The notes under the pieces: generated by a model
What the model was told of the DNA's origin: nothing
The model's database searches: none
The model's input: the letters and a program-made list of their open reading frames with translations, nothing else
Made by a program: the position numbers and the translations under genes
Shown here: one piece after another, positions 25,447-35,385 of the stretch
Layout: every line of letters starts with the position of its first letter
How positions within the stretch are numbered: the stretch's first letter is position 1
From: Pholiota molesta
Lineage: Eukaryota > Basidiomycota > Agaricomycetes > Agaricales > Strophariaceae
Reading direction: 5' to 3'
NCBI GenBank assembly: GCA_014925825.1
Contig: JACGCK010000016.1
Span: 248,001-312,000 of the forward strand
DNA: 64,000 bases

Positions 25447-26169
25447 GGATCTTCAAGCATGAGTCATCGGCCATACATTCCGTCGCGAGTGCCAAGCAGG
25501 CCAAGCTCCGTCGTCGTCCCGTTATCCACGAGACTCGCTCCCGCAGTGAAAGGGACCAAGCTCAAACAGACTCAAACACCTTTCATAACCCACTCATAAC
25601 CCTCAATTTCTCGAGGCCTGTCGGCTTTCTTCGGACGGCGGATCGATGGAGACGAAGTTGCATCATCAAACAGCGTCAAGTCGTCGCGAACTTTCCGCTT
25701 TCAAGTTAGTCCATCTGACCATAATTTGCTTCGCATCTCGGTTCCGCTGTTAACAATAAAATGCATTAAAAATGTCATACTTATGATGCCTTCAATCCAC
25801 TGGTTACATGAAAAGCAATCAAAGATTTATGCTATAACTAATGCGAGAAACTATGTACAGCTTGGCAAGTGTGTACTCGTACATTATTTAGAAGGATAAG
25901 TTAAGGTGTGGGCCAAAGGTGTGCATCCTTTTTGGAGACTATTTTAAGCCGAAAAAACATCCAGTTTCAGTGAATAAGGTAATTTTATAGGATACGGTGA
26001 GTCGGTGACTGGGAGGGTATCGCTGGTAAGGATCTATCTATGCAGGGTCCGTGGAATAAAGAAGAAAATATAAGCTATGTAATTCGTAAGGGCGAAGAAC
26101 CCGTCATTCGTGAGTGCTGTCGTAAAGAATTTGTTTTTGTGGAGAAACCGTGTCGCGTCCTGGTTTTGA
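25447..26169. other. Convergent intergenic region
   Basis: Holds the 3' flank of the second peptidase (Pro/Ser-rich open frame remains to about 25700 but beyond the stop) and of the arrestin-like gene. No further gene is supported. Confidence 0.4.
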
Positions 26170-27734
26170 TTATGCTGCGCCCGCGGCTGTCTCATCGTGC
26201 CCTATACCTTCTGAGAACGAATCCGTTACGAATCTGACGGGTACCGTAAGATTCAGTTCGAGGAAGGGTTGTGTCGAAGATCTCGGCGGTGATAGCGTGA
26301 GGGAGATAAAATCCTGTCGGAGTCACGCAAATGTGGATAAGTTTCGCGTCAACAACACAACTGCGAAGAACTACTAACCTTGACTTGCACGTTTCCAGCC
26401 GCGAACCCTCCGACGGTTGTTTCGCTGCACAGTCGCAGCTCGCCTTCCCAGTCAATGTGGCTCTCCTGACACGATTCCCCTGGCGGCGCGTACCAGGACA
26501 TCAGATCTGGCGGCACCGGTGTAACGGAGGCTTCAGCCAAGATTGAATTTTTCCAAGAGTTCGAACTGCTTAGAGACACGGAAGTCTGGCGGACTACGTG
26601 CACTTGGAGCAAAGGATTTGTCGGCGGAGATTTTTTCTTTGTCTGCACACTGTGCACAGTATTCTGGGAGTCACGGACATGACCCTATCGAGCATTGCAC
26701 CGCGAAGAGCTCTCGGAGAGAAGATGTGGGACCTGAGAGTTGAACATGAAATGGTATCGCATCTGATAGGCCATATACTCGACCTCCAGGTACGAATAAC
26801 TGTATTTCAAGAGTTGAGAAGTAGAAAAAAATGGTGTATATCAGAAGGACTTACATGAGCGCTAACTGAGGGTGCCTGACTACCTGGACGCGTTTTGAGA
26901 CATGTTACAGCTTGATACCACTCCTCGGCAGTGTTTGACGGACGAGAAGAAACAGGGAGCATGATGATCGGGCGGTGGGCTTGCGTGCGTGGCATGTATA
27001 TGAACGGAATTAGGATACTGTTAAGATGCGAATTAGAATATTGACATCGGTTTTGGCTTTCAAAAATGCGTACTGTTTCGTTTTCGGCCAAGGCTGCCAA
27101 CTTTGTGATGGCGCGTTCGCGAAACGACGATGTGTATCTGGTATGCGCAACGCACGAATAGACTTGGAAGGTTGTAATAGGAGACATTGTAGGTCGGCGG
27201 AAGAGGACTAGAGGCGCCTTTATCTTTGAAAGATGTAGGCAAAACGACAGAGAACGGAATTTGACTGGGGCACGTCGTTTCTTGCGAAGTGGTGTGTGAC
27301 CACAAAGTGTAGGAGTTGGCGAGAACTTTAATCGAGTGACCACCTCCGTCAGTAACGGTGGTGTCCAATTTGCCTTCGACCTGTAACAGGACATGAGACG
27401 CGAATCTCGTAAATAACTAGGGGCTAACGCGTACCTTTAACACAACATCTAGGATGTTTTCGCTTTTTTCTAGCACTAGGTTGCCACTGACCACAGCGCG
27501 ACGGCCGTAGGTAGGGATCGTCGCGTGTTCCTCTTGTCCATTCAATAAGACGACTGTTTTCCCAGCCTTCTTATGAATACAGAGGTTGGCGTCGGTCGCG
27601 AAGCACGCGACCGCGGTGTCTCCTGTAGTAGCCGTTCACCGTTTGCTAGTTGGCAAGAGTACGCCGGTAGAGGAGACGAGAGGAATAGCTAGGGAGAAGA
27701 AGTCTGAGGACGAGTGATCAAACTCCATTGACAT
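26170..27734 (-). CDS. Arrestin-like protein
   Basis: Reading from 27734, MSMEFDHSSSDFFSLAIPLV is followed by a beta-rich region: HKKAGKTVVLLNGQEEHATI, PTYGRRAVVSGNLVLEKSE and, after an intron, VEGKLDTTVTDGGGHSIKVL. Then come PSLFVRCAYQIHIVVSRTRH, YMPRTQAHRPI, AEEWYQAVTCLKTRPGS, GRVYGLSDAIPFHVQLSG, HIDWEGELRLCSETTVGGFA and DFISLTLSPP..LNLTVPVR, ending at the TAA at 26170-26172. The arrangement of strands and the V-RxxxxxxLxxKP and TxPxR-like blocks match Agaricomycete proteins annotated as arrestin-like. Alpha-arrestins are adaptors for ubiquitination and endocytosis, but I see no PPxY motif, so this role is uncertain. About three one-base deficits (near 26680, near 26665 and near 27078) and one unresolved join near 27630 break the frame. 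Confidence 0.58.
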
Positions 27735-28382
27735 TGGAGGCGGCGGAGGGGATTTGTTGACAGAATTTATGTTTCATGGCAGTATTTGAAGGGGTGGTAT
27801 TCATAGGGCCAGGTAAGAAAACCACGGAACGTTCGAGTGAGTCACAACCAAAAAAGTCAATTTGGGGTTCGAACGTTCTGCGCATCCCTAATGAACAAAA
27901 AATAGCCAAACACTGCCTAAAGATCCGAGTGCCTGAAGTCCTTGCATCATTGTTTGCAGGTTCGAACTCATAAGACCATACATAGATTTCTAAGCATTTT
28001 TTATGACTCGATTAGCCGGGGGTCGTGGAGTCGCAAACATATCTCAAATCCGATTGCTAAGGTTTTCCGGAATGGCGCTCCTCGAACTACGGCTTCCGTG
28101 ATACCGAAGTACAGGCAATAGAAGGATTCAAATTTAGAAACGAAGTACGGACTGCCTTCGCAAAAGACGACTTGCAAATCTTCACCGTTGTTGTCGGTTA
28201 CAAAATTTTGTGATAGTAGTAAGTACAACAACGCGTCGGAATCTGGGTATACTACATACATAGACAATAAAGACGGCAGTAAGTAAAATGTCTTAACAAT
28301 ACAAAGAAAACCTTTTGTCGGATATGCAAGTACGATCGCATGCACACAATCGATTCGAGGGCACTGAATGAGCTTGCCTTAT
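27735..28382. other. Intergenic region
   Basis: About 650 bases with open frames on the minus strand (for example 28001-28345) that show no recognisable domain. No gene is supported. Confidence 0.35.
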
Positions 28383-29405
28383 CTACACTGACCGGACTAG
28401 TCCTCCTGCTGAGTTGGGATGTGCTGCTTCCAATCGATTTAGAGTATCCTCTAATTGCCGTGCACGATCGGCATTTTGGATTTCCTCCCACTGCTCGTCT
28501 TGACTCATGTAGCTGAGATGCCGGTTTCGAGTAGCCGATGCTTGGCTGTGAACTGACGGAGGACGCTGCAGACGCAGGCTATTCCGCAGATATCCCTGGA
28601 GAAGGAGCGTGCTTCCGCGCGTATTTCCGTAGGCAGGTGGAGGAGGTGCAGCGATGAGGTGGTCTTCTACATCGCCTGTGCCCACCCCGCTTTGCGCAAG
28701 GGCGGCAGCATATGTTGGAAGAGGCGGTCGATTCCACGGAGCGAATGCGATTGCTGTGCTCTCCGAGGTCATAGGGATCCTTCTGTGGCGCGGTAAAACC
28801 TCTCCTGGGTGAAGATAGCTGTATCGTTCTCCCCGCAATCGGAACAGACGTCGTTCCAAAAATACAAGCTGTGCGACCACCCCAACCACGAATACTACGT
28901 GGACAAAAACAGTTGACGATCCTCCACCTGGCATGTTTTGACTTTGGGACATCTGTTGCATGAGTTTCGTAATGAAGAACCATGCGACACCTGTTCCAGC
29001 TAGGAGCAGCAATTGCGCAGAAAACAGAAGGATAGTGGTTAACTGGACACCGCCGAAGGATTTCTTTGGTTTCAGGAAACTGAGAATGTTGGACGATTTG
29101 CTGATGGAGGCAGAACTGGAAACAGTTGATGCCTCGTTTCCTGCAGGCGTAGGAGAGTTGGGAGCAGGCGCTTCAGTTGCCGAAGAGGCTGGAACATTAG
29201 ATCCTGTTGACGTTGCACCTCTATCGGCTGGGTGTCGTTCGGGAAGGTCGACTTCAGAGGCATTGCCCGGCGGTGCAGTTGTCCAGTTGTGCACTCCTTC
29301 TACATATCCTATTTCGCCCCGCTTTGACGGTAATGGGTCAGCTTGAGGTCGAGTTTCCGAGGGACCGGCTTCCTGGGGCTGCGATATCGAGTCCATTGAT
29401 GACAT
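28383..29405 (-). CDS. Orphan two-helix membrane protein
   Basis: A single uninterrupted frame of 340 codons starts at the ATG at 29405 (MSSMDSISQPQEAGPSETRP). The first 120 residues are Ser/Pro/Ala-rich and probably disordered. Two hydrophobic segments follow, VQLTTILLFSAQLLLLAGTG and TVFVHVVFVVGVVAQLVFLE, separated by a short Gln/Ser/Gly loop, so both termini probably face the same side. The C-terminal half has a Pro-rich patch (AAPPPPAYGN) and ends in a charged helix, ADRARQLEDTLNRLEAAH, which may be a short coiled coil. I do not recognise a family. Its length without introns and without frame breaks is unusual in this window. Confidence 0.7.
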   Translation of the reverse strand: MSSMDSISQPQEAGPSETRPQADPLPSKRGEIGYVEGVHNWTTAPPGNASEVDLPERHPADRGATSTGSNVPASSATEAPAPNSPTPAGNEASTVSSSASISKSSNILSFLKPKKSFGGVQLTTILLFSAQLLLLAGTGVAWFFITKLMQQMSQSQNMPGGGSSTVFVHVVFVVGVVAQLVFLERRLFRLRGERYSYLHPGEVLPRHRRIPMTSESTAIAFAPWNRPPLPTYAAALAQSGVGTGDVEDHLIAAPPPPAYGNTRGSTLLLQGYLRNSLRLQRPPSVHSQASATRNRHLSYMSQDEQWEEIQNADRARQLEDTLNRLEAAHPNSAGGLVRSV

Positions 29406-30687
29406 GTTCAAGCGGCTCCGAGATAAAAACGACAGCGACCCGCGCAAGAGATTAGAAAGAAAAGAAAAGAGCTCTGCTCCAGGCTAGAGGATGAGGGAAG
29501 GGATTGGCTGGAGCCTCCGCCAATAGAGGGATGATGGTGAGCAATGTCAAGGCTGGGATGGGTCCAGTGCGGGATCCCTCGTGAGCTCGTTGTGACTGAT
29601 GGAAGACCGTAACCATCATCACGCGGGCAGTTGTTAGCCTCAGTGAGAATAACTGTGATTGAAATAAGGCGATTGAGTAGATTTAGCCATCATTTGCTAG
29701 TGTAACGATACATTAGATACGTTTTTTTCCAAGTCCGTATGCCATTGATTTTTTGAAGAATAAGTACGTTGAGAATATGTGATTCGTGCTGTTTTTACTG
29801 GTGCCTTGTGACTTCTTGTGACATTCAAATTTGGGAATATGCCGCATTTAGGCAATGATAGTGAGCCTGAATCTCCCATTTGCATGGCCACGGCACTGGC
29901 GAGCTACTACATATTGACTACAAAGTAAGTTGATAGTAAGTATACCCAATTCATACGCAAAGCATTATATATAGATCCATTTAACTTTGCTATGTAACAA
30001 TTATCAGAACAAGTAACGGGGACATCGGATTTTACTTTGAGCGCTTATTTAATTGTGAACGTGTGTCGGTCGTGAAGAGCCAAACGTATATGTACGTAAA
30101 AAATTAATGAGATTAAATAAGTACGCAGTTGCTTCTGATATAAGTTGAGTTCTTCACATTAACGATAAACGTTCTTAAAATCTGAGACACATCCACGACA
30201 TATATTGTATGGTATACGATTCTTTAGAGCCTTGCAGTTGGTTCTCTGTGTCAGAGATTTTCTGATCGCATGTTATGAAAACACATGGAATTATTGTACC
30301 CTTCAATTTATCGTGCACACTCAACCGCCGGATGGAACCCAGACGGAACAGTGTTGCAAACGATCAGCCCATCCGGATCTAAGAATCCAGCAGTACGCAT
30401 GCGCATTGCGTATTCCTTGATCCACTGAACTCCACTTCAGCCAAGAGAGTATGTGAAGAATGGTGTCGCTCTTGTGCTCAGAGTAATGGTTTTTTTTAAA
30501 CAGCAGCAGCAAACAATCTGCGACTCCGATTCAAAGCGCTGTACGAAAGGATAGAATGCTGCCTGAAGAATAATGTATCTTTGAGAAGTTGACCAGTTTT
30601 GCGCCTACATAATGGAATAACGTTTATCATGACATTTGAAGGCTTTATTCGGAAGCTTATGCGAAAACAAACGGATGAAACTCCCTC
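29406..30687. other. Gene-free interval
   Basis: About 1.3 kb, AT-richer than its neighbours between 29690 and 30200. Short open frames occur on both strands but none is recognisable. It may hold promoter sequence of the orphan membrane protein on its left side. Confidence 0.4.
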
Positions 30688-32634
30688 CTAGAAATCTAGG
30701 TCGGCTCTCGACTCTTCACGAGGGATAATATGCCCTAGATCGACCACCGTATAAAATGCAAACGTTTTGACCTCCGGCTGTTTGGAAGTGGCCTTGGAGC
30801 TGGAAATCGAGGGTCCATCCCCGTCATTACTTTCCGATGGGGCGGGGTCGTCGGACCGATAGGTGTACGAGACTAGCATATTGAACTACATATTGCCGGG
30901 CACAGATGTGAGCGATAGAATTTCTTCGAAATGTAGCTCATCATAACGGACCTTCACGTTGCCTCTCGCTTCTTTGCCAATCACTACTTCGCCTCCGACC
31001 AGGGTAACGTTTGCACGTTTTCGAGAACGCCTACCGTCCTCACTTTCCCCCGGCCATCGGTTGCGAGGCCACCCTTCAAGCCGAATTCGTCGCCGTCGTC
31101 CGCACCAAACATGTCTTCGTCGTCCTCGTACTCCCATGCCTCCGCGAATGCTGCTACTGAAAAGGTTGAGGTGGGGAGCGAGATAGCGAAGGGAGGCCGC
31201 CGTGCTTTCTCTTGTGGAGAACCACCTGTGGTAGAAGCTGTGGAGACGTGCATGCGTTGGACGGATAATCTGACTTGAATGGGGTCGTAAAGAGGGTTGC
31301 TGAGAGCAAGGTGGAAGGGATAGGTCTTTCCAGCGTGCATATCCGACGCCGAATTTTTGTCATCCTCGACCGCCGCGGATGTGGATTTGCCTAAAGATCT
31401 CTTGGCTGCCTCGGCAGAGGACCGTTGTGCATGTGGAAGCGCGACGGTGATAGAGGGAAGGTAGTTAGCGGCGACAAGTTTGATCTTATACCTCACAGAT
31501 TGAGCTTTCTGTTCAGGCTTTATTAGAATATGTGTACAAGCTGGACATCGTTTAGACCGTTTTGAATGCAAAGGGATTCGTAACGGTTTAAGCTCTCTGC
31601 AAACAGTTTGAGATCACAATGGAAATAAATGAATGTCACTTACTGTGTTTGCAAAGGGGAAACCCAGCTGTTACCCATCGTTGCTCCAAAGTCGCAATTG
31701 ACCCAATATCCTCCAGATGGCTCATGAGCTCGACATCCGGCTCTCCTCCTCCGTTGCGCTAGGTTTTGATATTTCGACACGACTTCGATATTCGGGCATT
31801 TCATCCTTATTCTTGCTTCTGTCCTTCCCGCTCCCTCCCCTTCCAGAAGTACTTCGTGTCAACGGATTGTATTTGCTGACTCCAGGGATATCGCGGGCCA
31901 AAGCGGCAGATGCGGCGGCTGTAATAGAATTAGAATGAGCGTGATGTGAGTGGGCTGCACTGCTGGGGTGAGCAGGCGCATGGCCGCCGACTGTAGAAGA
32001 AAGCGATGATGCACGTAGAAAGGGTTCAAAATGTTCCTTCAGACGTTCAAACTCCAGCGAATCGGGGGCGGAATCTTCATATTTCTGCAATTGTGCTGTG
32101 CAAATTGTTAAAGCTCTCTTCGTATTGCCATTCATCAAGGCCTCACCTGCAAGTCCAGTAGGCTTTTCAAAGGTGATGCCGACTTCCGCAGAGTCCCAAC
32201 GACAGTGATTGCAATACAGAAAAAAAGGGGGTTCGTTCAGAGAGCCTATCGGCATGGATGACCTTGGATCTCCATTGTCAGGAGGGTCTGAAGGCACGAC
32301 AGACAGTGTATTTCGGCAGTTTGGGCACATAAAGCAGTTGCGAGCACATCTGGTTCCATTCAGTTAAGAAATGCCAGGATGATCATGGAATGGTGTCATA
32401 CCTATTCTTTTCTGCGCGTACACTCGCGCTCGGCACCTCGAACAGACAGTTTGGACAATAATAGGAGCTGACTTCGATGGACACACAACGGTTGCATCGT
32501 ACGGCGTCGCATTCTTCGCAGAAAAATAGGGTATGAAGAGGATGAAAGCTGTATGATGATGATGGTAGATGGGGAGGTGGGGGGAGTGGCGAGGAAGAAA
32601 GGCAAGAACAGTGGTAGAGGACCGTTGGCGCCAT
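30688..32634 (-). CDS. DCTN4: Dynactin subunit 4 (p62)
   Basis: p62 sits at the pointed end of the dynactin filament and helps dynein cargo binding. The start (MAPTVLYHCSCL) leads to a zinc-binding RING-like array: FFCEECDAVRCNRCV, YYCPNCLFEVPSASV and CFMCPNCRNTLSV, then FFLYCNHCRWDSAEVGITFE, all typical of the dynactin p62 family. A Ser/His/Ala-rich linker follows, then LKPLRIPLHSKRSKRCPACT with another zinc pair and the family phrase HILIKPEQKAQSVRYKIKLV. The C-terminal beta-rich region contains ANVTLVGGEVVIGKEARG and LVSYTYRSDDP. The stop is at 30688. One-base deficits lie at 31737-31738 (C pair), 31656-31659 (G run) and 31018-31021 (T run). The gene is divergent from the MFS transporter, 224 bases apart. 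Confidence 0.9.
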
Positions 32635-32858
32635 GGGACAAGAAAGTTAAGCGCAAGCCGCGCGACACCACATGGGCGCGTTCGATAAGGCGGCGGTCCG
32701 GGCCCTTCAACGCTGACCGACTCGTCCGATAGCAGACCTCATAAATCAAATGATATTGGTCTATGACTCGCTTTGATATGCTCGTCGGGTAATCTTCCAT
32801 TCTGCTTATTAAAACCAATGTCATTATTTCTCTTGCAACGGTTGTCCTTGGAGCTGCA
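32635..32858. promoter_or_regulatory. Divergent promoter region, dynactin p62 / MFS transporter
   Basis: 224 bases between the two ATG codons; both promoters must lie here. No TATA box is evident. Confidence 0.4.
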
Positions 32859-34470
32859 ATGTCTCCCTCGAATATTCTGGCGCCCACCATAATCGACTAC
32901 ACATCCCATGTCCATTCAAGCTTTGGGGATCTCGTTAGATCAACTTCCAAGGAACATTCATCGGCCAACGGTTTCGCTTCCAAGTTATCCGACGTTGGCG
33001 GCGTTGTTTCTTCGACCACAGAGACATTTGTGCGTCGTGTAGACCCATACAATGAGGAAGAGAGTCCGACCATCAACCAAGAATACAAGCTACCCAGTCG
33101 GAGATCTATGTTCATTATCATTGGAGGAAATGCTCTATTTCAGGTGCGGTCTGGTTTATGTTTCATGCCAAACCAGATACTGAAAGACTTTTGGTTGCCT
33201 AGCTTTCATTTTTCGTTATTGTATCTTCAGCTAGTGTGTATGCAGAACTCCTCGGAGGAACTGCCACCTTTTCTGGCTTGACAATCGGAATCCCCACCCT
33301 TTTCTCTGGGCTTTGCTTGATCTTTGTCACAAGGCTCGACAAAGGTAACTTCAAGCTTTATCTTTATGTGTAATGTTCTTCTAACATGTCAATTGTGCTA
33401 TCTAGGACAATATGCAGGACCTTTCAATTTCGCATATGCTTGCGTATTTTTGGGAAACATCATATATGCTCTGGCATATCGGGCGAACTGGCTCTATTTG
33501 ATTCTCATAGGTCGAATGGTGTCCGGGTTGGGATTCATCGCGTTCTTGTACAGTAAACGCTACTTTTCTGATGCGCGTATCGTTGGTATTCGCCGCCGGA
33601 CGACTCTGGCTAGCTGGCTCGTCGTTGGCCAGGCTTTTGGCTTCTCCGCTGGCCCTTTTCTGGGTGGTGTCCTCTATAAAATCGGGCTCAAAAACAACGT
33701 TTTCAACGGCGTCACGAGCCCTGGTTGGGTTATGGCCATGATTTGGATAATATTCGGGGGCCTGAGCTCCGTCATGTTCGAGGATGTTCAACCACGGCCT
33801 GTTTCTGAACCAGTCGAATTAACAGTGATAACCCCATCAAATCAATCATCCACCCCGACAATCGAAGAGAGGCATCCTCAACACATATCGCCTCAACAAT
33901 GGGGTGTCATAATGTGCATGTGCTATTATTCAATGACATGCTTCTTTATCCTTGGCAGTTGGGAATCCAATATCCCTGTTTTCACAGCCAAAGCCTCGGC
34001 TATTCGCCTTACAACGCAGGGAACTTCATTGCATTGGGCGGTGTTTGTTCCTTCCCATTCCTGCTCCTGAATGTCCGCTACGCTCGTCGTATCCAGGACC
34101 GCGTCATTCTCGCCATCGGTTCCTCTCTGGGCCTCGCTGGTCTTCTGATCATGCTGGCCATATTGCTCGCGCACCGCGTCACCTTTGGATCGCTGTTCAT
34201 CTGCTGGTTCCTCATTGCGTTGGGATTCAATCTAGCAAGCACCTGTACCCTCAGCTTGCTATCAAAACAGCTCCCCGATGCGTGGAACAGCAAGATCAGC
34301 ATGGCTATTCAATATAGCAATTATTCAGGCCGTGTCACCGGCGCTATTCTTGGAGGAGCAGGTGTCAAGATTGGGATGGTAAACTATGTTATATACAGAT
34401 AGCCGTCGTGGCTCTGGGTGGCCTGATGTACACGACGTTATGGAGGCAGCTCAAAGCTAAGACCGGGTAA
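32859..34470 (+). CDS. Major facilitator superfamily transporter
   Basis: A hydrophilic N-terminus of about 80 residues (MSPSNILAPTIIDYTSHVHS) precedes about 12 membrane segments. Blocks in order: FIIIGGNALFQ spliced to LSFFVIVSSASVYAELLGG, TFSGLTIGIPTLFSGLCLIF, FNFAYACVFLGNIIYALAYR, LYLILIGRMVSGLGFIAFLY with the MFS motif-B-like GRMVSG, LASWLVVGQAFGFSAGPFLG, a central loop rich in Pro/Ser/Glu, WGVIMCMCYYSMTCFFILGS, LGYSPYNAGNFIALGG, VILAIGSSLGLAGLLIMLAI and FICWFLIALGFNLASTCTLS. It ends LWRQLKAKTG at the TAA at 34470. The family resembles fungal MFS proteins of the SPX/Ycf-type cluster with unknown substrate. One A is missing in AAA 33990-33992 and one T near 34390. Confidence 0.85.
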
Positions 34471-34708
34471 CGAACGATAGGCACGAGGCTTATCTAGACG
34501 CTGTGTATTATTTGAAATAGTACATACAATCCGAATTCGACTGTAGAAAGCTGGCTTTTGTGACGCTCTCCTGGGTCTGAATTTTTTGTGTCCAAATTTC
34601 TTTCTCATTTCTGGAATCTGAAGGGTGTCATATTTAATATTCATGTACGTTGGTTTCAAGGTTTCTTGCAAATATTCCTACATTTTCACTGCTGATGGCA
34701 TACAGGAC

Positions 34709-35305
34709 TCAAGTGTCTGTGTCATTCTTGAGGTTGAGGATAAGTTGCTTGACCCTCGGTATAATGATGCATTCAAACGGAAGAGGATGGCTAAACGTCT
34801 CGCTGTAAGTATTGCGTATCTGTTAGAATATCTTTGATGTGACTCACTTGACTAAACCGCCTGCGTATTTGATGTCGAAGGAATATCCTTTCCAGTTTCG
34901 TCCTTTGGTGCTCGGATATCATAGGTCGAAAGGACTGCCGCAATTGCATACCAGACCTGAAAAGTGTAAATGTGTCCTTGAGCAATTGATTGGACTATTA
35001 AGTTAAATGATATATATTACCCGGGCAGAGTCTGTGCTTGAGTTAAAATAACAACACTCACATGCAGTAAAATATGTCGCAGACCGTCTGTCAAATCCAA
35101 ACGTGTAGTTACATCGTCATTATTGAGCTGGTAATTCTCATCAAAAAAGCGGTCGGATCAAATTCCTCTGGATCCTTGTACTTGCTGGAATCTCGTGTCA
35201 TTCCCCTACGAACGTGTTTAATCCTTGTCCCATACATACTATGATACTTCACTTCGAAGCTCATGATGACGCACCAGATATAAGTTGGCACAGTAGTACT
35301 TAGTT
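34709..35305 (-). pseudogene. Cytochrome P450 remnant, C-terminal third only
   Basis: Minus-strand sequence reads TTVPTYIW, then after a good intron (GTGCGT..CGTAG) MTRDSSKYKDPEEFDP, the usual region between the ERR triad and the heme loop in basidiomycete P450s. FDENYQLNNDDV, YTFGFDRR and VWYAIAAVLSTYDIRAPKDE follow, then HPLPFECIIIPR and a stop at 34709. This is colinear with the last 150 or so residues of a P450. Several one-base breaks are needed (near 35158, 35100 and 34890), and the heme-ligand loop expected as RR-x-CPGR is not readable intact. The N-terminal two thirds, including the ExxR helix, are absent: upstream sequence is the polymerase-like gene. I conclude a non-functional fragment. 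Confidence 0.7.
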
Positions 35306-35385
35306 CGAAATTTAGTTTTCTCTCTTAGATTGAAATGGGTCCTTGCAATATATCCCCGAGCTGATATCCCCCTACCAATCCCTGG

